In this document: positions 45,995 to 53,700 of the stretch, one piece after another
Layout of the letters: every line of letters begins with the position of its first letter
Numbering within the stretch: the first letter of the stretch is position 1
Assembly: GCA_964462945.1 (NCBI GenBank)
Contig: CAYWZW010000015.1
Coordinates: forward strand, 15,145 to 79,144
Length of the DNA stretch: 64,000 bases
From: GCA-020343675 sp964462945
Lineage (GTDB): Bacteria; Planctomycetota; Phycisphaerae; Sedimentisphaerales; Anaerobacaceae
Direction: 5' to 3'
Notes under the pieces: model-generated
What the model was told of the DNA's origin: nothing
The model's database searches: none
The model's input: only the letters and a program-made list of their open reading frames with translations
Program-made: the position numbers and the translations under genes

Positions 45995-47686
45995 ATGAAA
46001 CTTGTTCCGCACATACATGGTCTGACACATATCGCCGCACTGCTAACTTTGTCGATCCCGATTGTGTGGGTACCTTGCGCTGGCGAGGCGCAGCCTGCTG
46101 GCGACGCCAGGCCAAAATCGCTGGCCGACCTGGGGGAGACGCCGACACCCGGCGTGGATATCCCTGCCGATCTTGGAGCCCAAGCCGTCGAGAGAGCCAC
46201 CGCCGGTGGCCTCCCCGTGGAAAGTCGGGGCAACTGGGGCATGAGCCCTCATGCGACGCCCGAACAGGTCAGGGCCGCGATGGAGATGGCCAAGGTTCCG
46301 AACGTACCCGGACCGGTCGAGGCAACCTGGCAATCCGTACACGACAACTACAGGATTCCGGACTGGATGGTGAACGGCAAGTTGGGCATCTTCATTCACT
46401 TCGGATTGTATTCAATCCCCGCTCACGGCAGCGAATGGTACCAGAAGCACATGTACGGCGACTCTGCCATTCGCAATTGGCACATCCAGAATTTTGGGCC
46501 GCTCGATCAGTTCGGCTACAAGGATTTTATCCCGAAATTTACACTGCCCAATTTCGATCCGAACCGGTGGGCCGAGGTTTTTAGGCAGAGCGGTGCAACC
46601 TGGGTGATGCCCACAGCCGAGCACCACGACGGCTACTGCCTCTGGGACAGCAAGGTCAACCCCTTCAACAGCGTCAGGACCGGCCCACACCGCGATTTCA
46701 TCGGTGAGCTGGGCAAGGCTGTGCGTGACCATGGGATGAAATTCGGTGTCACCAACCACGCGATCGAGCATTATGACTTCATCGAAACCCGCAATATCCC
46801 CACCGACATGAAAACCGATCTGGACACGCCGGGCTACGAGGATTTCTATTGGACGAACCACAGCGACGAGCGGTTAACGCAGTTCATGGCCCAGTGGATC
46901 GCCAAGAACATCGAGCTGATCGACCAGTACCAGCCCGACCTGATCTGGTACGACAACGGCTTGAACCACCGCGTCTTCGACCCGCTCAAGCTGAAGGTCG
47001 CTTCCTATTACTTCAACAGGGCCCGCCAGTGGGATAAACAGGTCACGTTTACCGGCAAGGGGACCTGCTTCATCGCTGGCGGCGTTCAGGACTTCGAGGG
47101 GATGGGCCGGGTCGCCCGAGAGCGGACGGACTTCACCTGGATGGTGCACAACTCCCTCGCCGGGAGCTGGGGCTATGTCGAGGGCAAGACGCGGGCCGGC
47201 AGTCCCCGCACGATGCTCGAATGGCTGGTCGAGGTGGTCAGCAAAAACGGCATTCTGGCGCTGAACGTCGCGCCCAAGGGCGACGGCTCCATTCCGGAGG
47301 ATCAGCAGGAGTGCCTTCGTGCGATCGGCGGATGGTTAAAGGTCAATGGCGAGGCGATCTACGGGACACGGGCCTGGGTCAAGTCCGGCGAGGGTGCCCT
47401 GCGTCTTGGACGCGGCGAGCGTTATTCGGCCAAGGAGATGCGATTCACGACCAAGGATGGAGTGCTCTACGCGATCATGATGGCCTGGCCCGAAGGATGT
47501 CAGGCGGTCGTGACTTCGCTGCCGGTCGATGCGCCCACCGGCAAGCCGACAGCGGTCAGCCTGTTGGGCAGCGAAACCAAGCTGGACTTCAGCCAGGACG
47601 CCGAAGGCCTCAATATCCAGCTAAGGCGACAAGACCCCGGCAACGGCCCTTACGCCTTCCGCCTCGCGGGGCTGCAAATGCCGTAG
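45995..47686 (+). CDS. Secreted alpha-L-fucosidase (GH29)
   Basis: GH29 enzymes release terminal alpha-L-fucose with retention. Signal peptide about 1-32, an extra low-complexity segment (33-100), then the catalytic barrel: LGIFIHFGLYSIPAHGSEWY, AEHHDGYCLWDS, and the nucleophile D320 in PDLIWYDNG. WLVEVVSKNGILALNVAPKGDG and a C-terminal beta-sandwich follow, as is normal for the family. The ATG at 45995 follows a consensus promoter, and the frame extending upstream is not coding. It is the last gene before the right copy of the 43-bp repeat and adds fucose removal to the island. Confidence 0.92.
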   Translation: MKLVPHIHGLTHIAALLTLSIPIVWVPCAGEAQPAGDARPKSLADLGETPTPGVDIPADLGAQAVERATAGGLPVESRGNWGMSPHATPEQVRAAMEMAKVPNVPGPVEATWQSVHDNYRIPDWMVNGKLGIFIHFGLYSIPAHGSEWYQKHMYGDSAIRNWHIQNFGPLDQFGYKDFIPKFTLPNFDPNRWAEVFRQSGATWVMPTAEHHDGYCLWDSKVNPFNSVRTGPHRDFIGELGKAVRDHGMKFGVTNHAIEHYDFIETRNIPTDMKTDLDTPGYEDFYWTNHSDERLTQFMAQWIAKNIELIDQYQPDLIWYDNGLNHRVFDPLKLKVASYYFNRARQWDKQVTFTGKGTCFIAGGVQDFEGMGRVARERTDFTWMVHNSLAGSWGYVEGKTRAGSPRTMLEWLVEVVSKNGILALNVAPKGDGSIPEDQQECLRAIGGWLKVNGEAIYGTRAWVKSGEGALRLGRGERYSAKEMRFTTKDGVLYAIMMAWPEGCQAVVTSLPVDAPTGKPTAVSLLGSETKLDFSQDAEGLNIQLRRQDPGNGPYAFRLAGLQMP

Positions 47687-48128
47687 CACACAGAGACTCG
47701 TCCGACGGACTTGAATCTGCCGCGTGAAAATGCCGGAGAAGCAGGCCTGTCGCAATGCGGTCGTTTTCAAAATCACAGGCCTGAAACGTCCAAGGAAAAG
47801 GTCGCTATGTGTTGGCGAAGCGTTCCAAGAACATGATGAGACCCTACAGCGAAGTGAAGCAACTGTCCCATCCGGACTGCGACACATTCCAGCCGAATCA
47901 GGGCGACCTTTCCTGATGCCGCGTCTTCTGGGCGTGGTGGACTACTGCGGAGCACGGAACGAGAGTGTGACCCCTGGCTATAGTGGATAGATCAACCCAA
48001 GCTGAGGGCGCAACAACGACCTTCGGTTGCGCTTTGGCTGGCTACGGTCAGCGTCATAAGCCTTTGATTGACAAGTATAAGTCATTTATTGATAAATAGT
48101 TACAAATTGCGACTTCGGACTGAGAATT
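47687..48128. other. Non-coding right end of the island
   Basis: About 440 bp with no convincing gene. Short open frames lack starts with ribosome sites and resemble nothing I know. The last 70 bp become AT-rich with TTGATTGACAAG/TTGATAAATAG-like steps before the tRNA-like repeat. Confidence 0.45.
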
Positions 48129-48171
48129 CGTGTGTCGGCGGTTCAAATCCGCCCCTGCCCATTTCTGTAAC
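48129..48171 (+). repeat. Right copy of 43-bp direct repeat: tRNA-Phe 3' fragment (candidate att site)
   Basis: Identical over 43 bp to 6135-6177. Weaker similarity extends on both sides: upstream to the anticodon loop (GAG instead of GAA, broken stem) and downstream through a degraded version of the tRNA terminator to about 48235. The D-arm and 5' acceptor strand are absent, so this is not a working tRNA. It matches the tRNA fragment left at the far end of an integrated element. Confidence 0.75.
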
Positions 48172-48301
48172 GTTTTGGCGGCCAAACATAATTGCTTGAC
48201 GGCCTTTTCCCTTAGCACCTCAAAAACACCCATTTTCGGCAAGGGGGTCGAATTGCAGTGTTTCTTCATGTGTTCCCCACCATTAGGAATCTCATGAGTG
48301 C

Positions 48302-48856
48302 TCATTTCATCTTTCCCAGGAATCTGAGCAACCCGTCAAGAATTGTCAACGGGTGGGGCGGGCAGCCCGGAATATACAATTCCACCGGAACTACTCCATC
48401 AGCACCATTATGAACCGCAGGAAGATCTATGTATGGACCGCCTGAGATGGCACAGGCGCCAACCGCAATGACTATCTTAGGATCAGGGACGGCATCATAC
48501 GTCTTTTCCAGTGCAAGTTTCATGTTTTCAGTGACGGGACCTGTAATAAGCAAACCATCAGCATGCCTCGGTGAAGCCACGAACTGAATGCCGAATCTGC
48601 CCAGGTCATACACGACAGTGCCTAAAACGTTTGTATCGGCCTCGCACGCATTACAACCCCCGGCACAGACCTGCCTTAACTTCAAAGACTGCCCCAAAAC
48701 GCTCTTTGTCTCTTTGTCCAGGGCTTCAGCCAACCTCATTTCCCGGCCCCGAAGAATCAAATCAGCTCTTGATCTTGCGGCAAGGCGATAATCGCTGCTG
48801 AATTCTATAGCACCGGCAGAACGAGCGGGACACAAATCATAGCCACGAATGAGCAC
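48302..48856 (-). CDS. Small (NuoB/HyfI-like) subunit of a membrane-bound complex, N-terminus disturbed
   Basis: The C-terminal 140 residues are a NuoB/HycG-type small subunit that binds one [4Fe-4S] cluster, with cysteines in QVCAGGCNACEAD, GACAISGGPY and PGCPPHP. The preceding part AGAIEFSSDYRLAARSRADL looks like the end of a ferredoxin-like domain normally fused in front. The first 11 residues come from a palindromic repeat, and the second cysteine cluster expected before GAIEF is missing. It is the last gene of the minus-strand operon. The small-subunit fold is intact, but the protein may lack its electron-input clusters. Confidence 0.75.
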   Translation of the reverse strand: MLIRGYDLCPARSAGAIEFSSDYRLAARSRADLILRGREMRLAEALDKETKSVLGQSLKLRQVCAGGCNACEADTNVLGTVVYDLGRFGIQFVASPRHADGLLITGPVTENMKLALEKTYDAVPDPKIVIAVGACAISGGPYIDLPAVHNGADGVVPVELYIPGCPPHPLTILDGLLRFLGKMK

Positions 48857-48900
48857 GAATCGGACACGAATTCTTCGAGTTAATTAGTGAAAATTCGTGG
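48830..48900 (-). repeat. 71-bp palindromic repeat, copy 2
   Basis: Its core 48843-48900 is a nested palindrome (arms CCACGAAT/ATTCGTGG, then CACGAAT/ATTCGTG) and it is preceded by a shared 13-bp tail. It differs by four substitutions from the copy at 48981-49051 and lies in the same direction, 80 bp away. It sits inside the coding region of the small subunit's Fe-S domain. Confidence 0.85.
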
Positions 48901-49067
48901 CCATCTTTCTCAAGGGAGCGTGCATCTTTCTGGAGAGCACCCGTGGGACAGCGGCCGATGCACCGTTTGCAGTCAGCGGCACACAAATCATAGCCACGAA
49001 TGAGCACGAATAGGACACGAATTCTTCGTGTTAATTCGTGAAAATTCGTGGCAAAGGCCTTTATCAT
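48837..49067 (-). pseudogene. Broken ferredoxin-like N-terminal domain of the small subunit
   Basis: The frame begins MIKAF, enters the first 71-bp repeat, emerges with CAADCKRCIGRCPTGALQ, a C-x3-C-x2-C-x3-CP cluster site followed by KDARSLEKD, then enters the second repeat and stops there. The following gene resumes in the part after the second repeat. In related Hyf/Ehr-type proteins these parts form one chain: a two-cluster ferredoxin fused to the small subunit. So one gene has been split by two repeat insertions that replaced native codons and shifted the frame. A short ferredoxin could still be made. Confidence 0.65.
48981..49051 (-). repeat. 71-bp palindromic repeat, copy 1
   Basis: Core 48994-49051 (58 bp) is a near-perfect nested hairpin. 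It is the cleaner of the two copies, with all arms matching. It is translated in frame as part of the broken Fe-S gene, just after its first five codons. Confidence 0.85.
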
Positions 49068-49076
49068 TTTCTCGCC

Positions 49077-50624
49077 TTAGAGATCGTGACCGCAATAAGA
49101 CAGATTGAAACTCTTGTTACAGAGGGGAAAATCAGAGATTTGCTGATCCCTTAACGCCATAGCCAGCCCTGTCCAGTTATGAAAGGATGGGTCAACGATC
49201 TTGTAATGGCATAAAGAGCCGTCAGAACCGGTCATACCGACGTGACATATCTGGCCGCGCCAGCCTTCCACAAGGCTCACACAGAATTTGTGGGGCGAAA
49301 GCGGCTTTATCTCTGTCCTTATCTGCCCTTCGGGCAATGCCTCAAGCTGATCGCGTATAAAGGCAATCGATCTTTGCGCCTCAAGCCAGCGCACGTAAGC
49401 CCTCGCGAAAACATCGCCCGTATTCCACGTGGAAACGTGTATCTGGGCAAAACGGTATATCCCTGCTGGAAAATTGAACCTGCAATCTATTTGTACGCCG
49501 CAGGCCCTGGCAGGGACTCCTACCATGCCAAGCTCCCTGCATACCTGCGTCCGGACCGTGCCCGTATCTTCAAAACGGCCGAGCACAGACGGTGTATTCC
49601 ACAACAGGTTGACGCCGACTGTCAGATCCTTCATCGAGCGGGCAAGCCTTTCAGCCAGGATGTCGGAACACTGAGCAGTCACATCGAAGCCCACTCCCCC
49701 TGGAAGGACTTGTCCCCTGCCGAAACGGCTGCCGCAGATCAGAGCCGTCATATTGAGGAAATCGCCGCGGATCCGGCCGCAAAAAGAAGATGTCGGCAGA
49801 TAGCCAACATCCCCGGCAAGTGCTCCGAGGTCGCCGGCATGATTGGCAAGTCTTTCCAGCTCCAGCGCCATTCCGCGGAGTGATTGAGCCCTGGGGGATA
49901 CTGTGTCACCGGACAGCGATTCTATAAGCTGGCAGTATGCCGTCGTATGACCTATAGTCGTATCACCGGCAATGGTCTGCATATATTGCAGTGTCCGTTT
50001 ATCGGGACCGCCTGCCAGGGCACGTTCTATTCCGCGATGCTGATAACCGAGCGATATTTCCAGATTCAACACATTCTCTCCGTGGCATTGAAAACGAAAA
50101 TGTCCAGGTTCAATTATGCCGGCATGTACCGGGCCCACGGCAACCTCGTGTACCTGGTCGCCATCGACCCTGAAAAAATCCGTGACAGAGGGGACTATCT
50201 GTTCGTCGCTATTTCGGCCCCAGGCATCCCGGTCTGCGATGTATGAAGGGTGAAAACGAACCGGTTTTAGCCAGGGGTGGCCTTGCGGTACCACGGCCCA
50301 TTGCTCTGCTATTTCACGTTCAAACAAGTGGGCCTGTGGACAGTCCGGAGTAAGCGAAGGATATTTATCCGACACCTCCGATGATAATATGAGAAGTTTG
50401 CCGGCGTCATCATCAGCAAGAACGGCATAGAGACTAAGCTGACGGGAGCTCGATGGAGCAGCAAAAAGAGACGCGATTCTTTTTCCGGATGAAACAGCAT
50501 CGATGACAGAATTTCTGAACTCAGCTATCGAAAGTTGTGGAATTTTCTGTAAATCTATCGCCTGCCCATTATATACTGAAACTGACGATATGTCCTGCAT
50601 TAACAAACTCCATCGCTGTGTCAT
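49077..50624 (-). CDS. hyfG: NuoCD/HyfG-like large subunit without NiFe-binding cysteines
   Basis: A 515-residue protein joining a NuoC-like N-terminus (about 30-125, EREIAEQWAVVPQGHPWLKPVRF) to a NuoD/HycE-like domain (about 160-515, VGPVHAGIIEPGHFRFQCHGE). In NiFe hydrogenases the first and last motifs each carry CxxC. Here the first site reads TIAGDTTIGHTTAYC and the last FPLCNKSFNLSYCGHDL, and no CxxC exists anywhere in the chain. It therefore cannot bind a NiFe centre in the normal way and fits the energy-converting hydrogenase-related (Ehr) group. It overlaps the upstream gene by 4 bp. The hyfG symbol marks homology only. Confidence 0.8.
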   Translation of the reverse strand: MTQRWSLLMQDISSVSVYNGQAIDLQKIPQLSIAEFRNSVIDAVSSGKRIASLFAAPSSSRQLSLYAVLADDDAGKLLILSSEVSDKYPSLTPDCPQAHLFEREIAEQWAVVPQGHPWLKPVRFHPSYIADRDAWGRNSDEQIVPSVTDFFRVDGDQVHEVAVGPVHAGIIEPGHFRFQCHGENVLNLEISLGYQHRGIERALAGGPDKRTLQYMQTIAGDTTIGHTTAYCQLIESLSGDTVSPRAQSLRGMALELERLANHAGDLGALAGDVGYLPTSSFCGRIRGDFLNMTALICGSRFGRGQVLPGGVGFDVTAQCSDILAERLARSMKDLTVGVNLLWNTPSVLGRFEDTGTVRTQVCRELGMVGVPARACGVQIDCRFNFPAGIYRFAQIHVSTWNTGDVFARAYVRWLEAQRSIAFIRDQLEALPEGQIRTEIKPLSPHKFCVSLVEGWRGQICHVGMTGSDGSLCHYKIVDPSFHNWTGLAMALRDQQISDFPLCNKSFNLSYCGHDL

Positions 50625-52129
50625 TTAACACATACAGTAGTCGCCACATCTACCCCTTCTGCAATGTTTGCTGCTCGGCAAAGTATTTCATGTAAGCTAT
50701 TTGGCATCCAAAGGCCGAGGACCAACAGCACACCAAGCGAAAACACCACGATACTTGTATCCGTAATTGATGGGCGGTGAGGTTTAAAATCTAATACCGG
50801 CGGCGTGCCGTACACTACACTGAGTGCGTGTTTCGATGCTGCCGCAAATATAATACAACTACCTGCAAGAAAAACTACCAGCACCCATATTAAATGTGTG
50901 GCTATGGCTGCTTTCACAATTAAAAGTTCACTCATAAACAATGCAAACGGAGCTATTCCAATAAGAGCCAAAAGACTGCCCAAAAGTCCGCCGCCCCATA
51001 GAGGAGACAGCCGTAAGGCTCCCGTCATCCCTCGCATATCATGGCTTCCATATATTTGCCCAAGCCGGCCGGCACAAAAAAACCCTAATGACTTGCATAT
51101 AGAGTGGTTTAGTGTATGGAATAAAGCCGCGAAAATCCCCAAAGGTCCCATTCCCATACCAATTGCGATAATACCAAGATGTTCTACACTGTGATAAGCG
51201 AGCAGTCGCTTGAGGTCATGCTGTGAAAGTATAAAAGCAGCAGCTACCACAATTGATAAAACGCCAAATACTAAGAAAAAATCACGACTAAGATTAACAT
51301 TGCCGGGGACCAGTCCGATCAGAGAGGTATATCGCATGATACAATACAAGGCGGCATTAAGCATGAACCCTGAGAATATTGCCGAAACAGGTGACGGGGC
51401 CTGACTGTGCGCGTCTGGTAACCACGTATGCATTGGAGACAAACCTGCCTTTGTGCCATAACCGACAAAAACAAATAGAAATCCTATTTTCATCAGCTTT
51501 GAATCCAGTGAACCAGCGACTGTTCTAAGTTGGGTCCAAAAAATTCCACCCGAAAAACCACCCTGAAGTTTATAGGTCGATGCAGCAACAAAAAGCGTTC
51601 CCATAAAAGCAAATGCAATTCCTACCGAACAGACGATAAGGTATTTCCACATGCCTTCGATCGAGGCTTTATCTTTACGAATACAAATAAGAAAGGCCGT
51701 TACAAGGGTTGTCGTTTCCATCCCCACCCACATGATTCCGAGGTTGTTTGACACCAGAACCAGTGTCATTGTAGCAAGCGATGCGAACCACAACGATCCA
51801 TACCGTTTAGCTGCTTTTATTGTGAATGTTCCATCACGGATTTCCTTGTCAAAGTAATGTTTGCCATAGACAGAGCTCATACAAAAAACAAGAGCCATAA
51901 CAATTAGATGGTATGCCGATAGAGCATCCATATAAAACCATTCACCACATGAAGAAATTGTATTCCTTGAGAAAACCAGCCCGGCGGTAACAACCTCCAG
52001 AATCCCAATACATATTACCCCGATACAAACAAAGCTCAGAACCTTTTTTGGCGAACGCAATAGCTGGCAAATGCCACAACCGGCGAGCGGCAAGAGCAGA
52101 ACAATCCACAGCAGTATTCCAAAGCTCAT
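50621..52129 (-). CDS. hyfF: HyfF-like proton-translocating membrane subunit
   Basis: A 502-residue antiporter-type protein (NuoL/M/N family) with about 14 membrane helices. Conserved marks include a charged GMETTTLVTAFLICIRKDKASIEGMWKY, GYGTKAGLSPMHTWLPDAHSQAPSPVSAIFSG and HDLKRLLAYHSVEHLGIIAIG, which carry the lysine and histidine residues of the proton path. It would couple electron transfer to ion pumping. The gene is clearly more AT-rich than hyfB and hyfG. It lies 6 bp after the HyfE-like gene and overlaps hyfG by 4 bp. Confidence 0.88.
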   Translation of the reverse strand: MSFGILLWIVLLLPLAGCGICQLLRSPKKVLSFVCIGVICIGILEVVTAGLVFSRNTISSCGEWFYMDALSAYHLIVMALVFCMSSVYGKHYFDKEIRDGTFTIKAAKRYGSLWFASLATMTLVLVSNNLGIMWVGMETTTLVTAFLICIRKDKASIEGMWKYLIVCSVGIAFAFMGTLFVAASTYKLQGGFSGGIFWTQLRTVAGSLDSKLMKIGFLFVFVGYGTKAGLSPMHTWLPDAHSQAPSPVSAIFSGFMLNAALYCIMRYTSLIGLVPGNVNLSRDFFLVFGVLSIVVAAAFILSQHDLKRLLAYHSVEHLGIIAIGMGMGPLGIFAALFHTLNHSICKSLGFFCAGRLGQIYGSHDMRGMTGALRLSPLWGGGLLGSLLALIGIAPFALFMSELLIVKAAIATHLIWVLVVFLAGSCIIFAAASKHALSVVYGTPPVLDFKPHRPSITDTSIVVFSLGVLLVLGLWMPNSLHEILCRAANIAEGVDVATTVCVK

Positions 52130-52135
52130 ATAGCT

Positions 52136-52780
52136 TTAACCTTTCAGTTTATTCAATCTATCCACATCGGTGTGCTCAAATTCCCGGTTAATATGGAAGA
52201 TTGCGATCCCCATAACAAAAACAGCTACAAACACATCCAGCAAAATACCCAGCTCTACCAGAAGAGGCTGCCTTGCCGCTATTGATGTGCCAAATACGTA
52301 TATGCCATTTTCCATGACGAGGTAACCAAGAACCTGAGTCAATGCTTTCTTTCTACTTACAATGAGGAACAGTCCGGATGTTATGGTGAAAAATGCAACC
52401 GGGACCACCAGAGATGATGCGATTTCCACAGGCAACATTAATTGTGAGCCAAACCACATACAGGCTACCAATGCCAACGGAGCCAGAATAATTGACATGC
52501 CATAGCCTACAAAAGGTTCTACGTCATGCTGTGCATCCATGTCTCTCAGTGTCCGCATGAGCAGACCGGGAAATACAATGCCTTTCAAACAAATAATAGC
52601 TGCTGAAAGGAATATCAAATGAGCCAAAAAGCTGCCATTTTTTACCAAGAGTGGCAGAAGTCCCAACAAAATCCCCTGGACAGCTACAATACGGATACAC
52701 GCGCCCAGTCTGCTCAAACCCAGCAGCATCAGGTTTGTGAGCACAAGAAATATCATGATAATATCTGCGGTATTGCTCAT
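52136..52780 (-). CDS. hyfE: HyfE-like membrane subunit
   Basis: A 214-residue protein with six or seven hydrophobic helices. The last third (LGYLVMENGIYVFGTS...VELGILLDVFVAVFVMGIAIFHI) resembles NuoK and the HyfE family. The glutamates in MENG and VELG lie inside helices, as in the NuoK proton channel. It sits between hyfC and hyfF, its usual place. Confidence 0.82.
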   Translation of the reverse strand: MSNTADIIMIFLVLTNLMLLGLSRLGACIRIVAVQGILLGLLPLLVKNGSFLAHLIFLSAAIICLKGIVFPGLLMRTLRDMDAQHDVEPFVGYGMSIILAPLALVACMWFGSQLMLPVEIASSLVVPVAFFTITSGLFLIVSRKKALTQVLGYLVMENGIYVFGTSIAARQPLLVELGILLDVFVAVFVMGIAIFHINREFEHTDVDRLNKLKG

Positions 52781-52784
52781 CGGA

Positions 52785-53699
52785 TCACCTCATGACCAGT
52801 ACCAGGGCCAGGATTGAGAGAGTGGTCGCGCCGATGAGAAGCTGAGGCACATGCAGAAGTCTCACTCTGGCCATTGAAGACTCGATTACGCCTACGAGTA
52901 CCGCAAGAAGCATCATAGAGATTAGAGCCGCCGAAGTGTCAAGCCACGTATTGCCGCTATGCACCGGAACGGCGATACCAACCAGTATCTGGCCCAGCAG
53001 CCACATCTTCCGTGCCGCCGAATAGAGAATAAACCCGAAGTCCGGGCCGCTGTGATCAAGCACCATAACCTCGTGTATCATTGTCAGCTCAAGGTGAGTA
53101 TTAGGATCATCAATGGGTATCCTGCAATTCTCCGCCAAAAAGACAATCAGAAGGGCAAGACCAACCAATACAAGAATCGGGCTGGCGTCCAGCCAGGTGC
53201 GGGGAATAGTTGATAAGAACATCTGTGAAAGACAGATGCAGCCCGTATATTTTGCGACCGCAGCGAGGCCTATGAACAGGGCGGGTTCGGAGATCGCAGA
53301 GAATGTCACTTCCCTGCTGGCCCCCATTCCCTCGAAACTTGAGCCTGTATCAAGAGCACATAAAACGACGAAGAACCTCGACAGGCCCAGGAGGTAGATA
53401 AGTAAAATAAAATCCCCCTGAAAGGCAATAAGTGCGGGCATGCCGCCGAAGGGAATCAATGCTGTAGCGGTAACGGCAGCGGCAAACCCGATCAACGGGC
53501 CGACATAAAAAATCCATGAGGTGGAACGGCTGTAAACCGCCCCCTTATGGAACAGTTTCCAGATATCGTAATAGGGCTGCACCAAAGGCTGGCCGGTTCT
53601 GCCTGCAAAGACGGCTTTTGTTCTGTTTATTATCCCCAGTAGAAGCGGTGCCGTGACCAGGCCGAGAACTGGATTGATCAATTTTAACAGGATTGTCAT
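52785..53699 (-). CDS. hyfC: HyfC-like (NuoH-type) membrane anchor subunit
   Basis: A 304-residue NuoH/HycD/HyfC protein with about eight helices. Family marks: GRTGQPLVQPYYDIWKLFHK near the N-terminus, the acidic loop FLAENCRIPIDDPNTHLELTMIHE, and YSAARKMWLLG. It anchors the peripheral redox arm and forms the first part of the ion path. It overlaps neither neighbour but lies within 5 bp of each. Confidence 0.88.
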   Translation of the reverse strand: MTILLKLINPVLGLVTAPLLLGIINRTKAVFAGRTGQPLVQPYYDIWKLFHKGAVYSRSTSWIFYVGPLIGFAAAVTATALIPFGGMPALIAFQGDFILLIYLLGLSRFFVVLCALDTGSSFEGMGASREVTFSAISEPALFIGLAAVAKYTGCICLSQMFLSTIPRTWLDASPILVLVGLALLIVFLAENCRIPIDDPNTHLELTMIHEVMVLDHSGPDFGFILYSAARKMWLLGQILVGIAVPVHSGNTWLDTSAALISMMLLAVLVGVIESSMARVRLLHVPQLLIGATTLSILALVLVMR

Positions 53700-53700
53700 G

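Noticed and set aside
47724..47990. Small plus-strand gene at the right end of the island
   Set aside because: No ribosome site, no similarity and a poor codon pattern; also considered as an integrase remnant, but no tyrosine-recombinase motif (R...HxxR...Y) could be found.
48110..48175. Second tRNA-Phe gene
   Set aside because: Only the 3' half is present; the D-arm and 5' acceptor strand are missing, the anticodon stem has mismatches and the anticodon would be GAG. It is a fragment.
49242..50246. Plus-strand open frames opposite the large subunit gene
   Set aside because: They mirror a well-conserved NuoCD-like protein, lack ribosome sites and show no family similarity.
48302..50624. True NiFe hydrogenase (formate hydrogenlyase) reading of the operon
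   Set aside because: The large subunit has no CxxC pair at either metal-binding site and no other cysteine arrangement that could replace them; no maturation protease or hyp genes are nearby.
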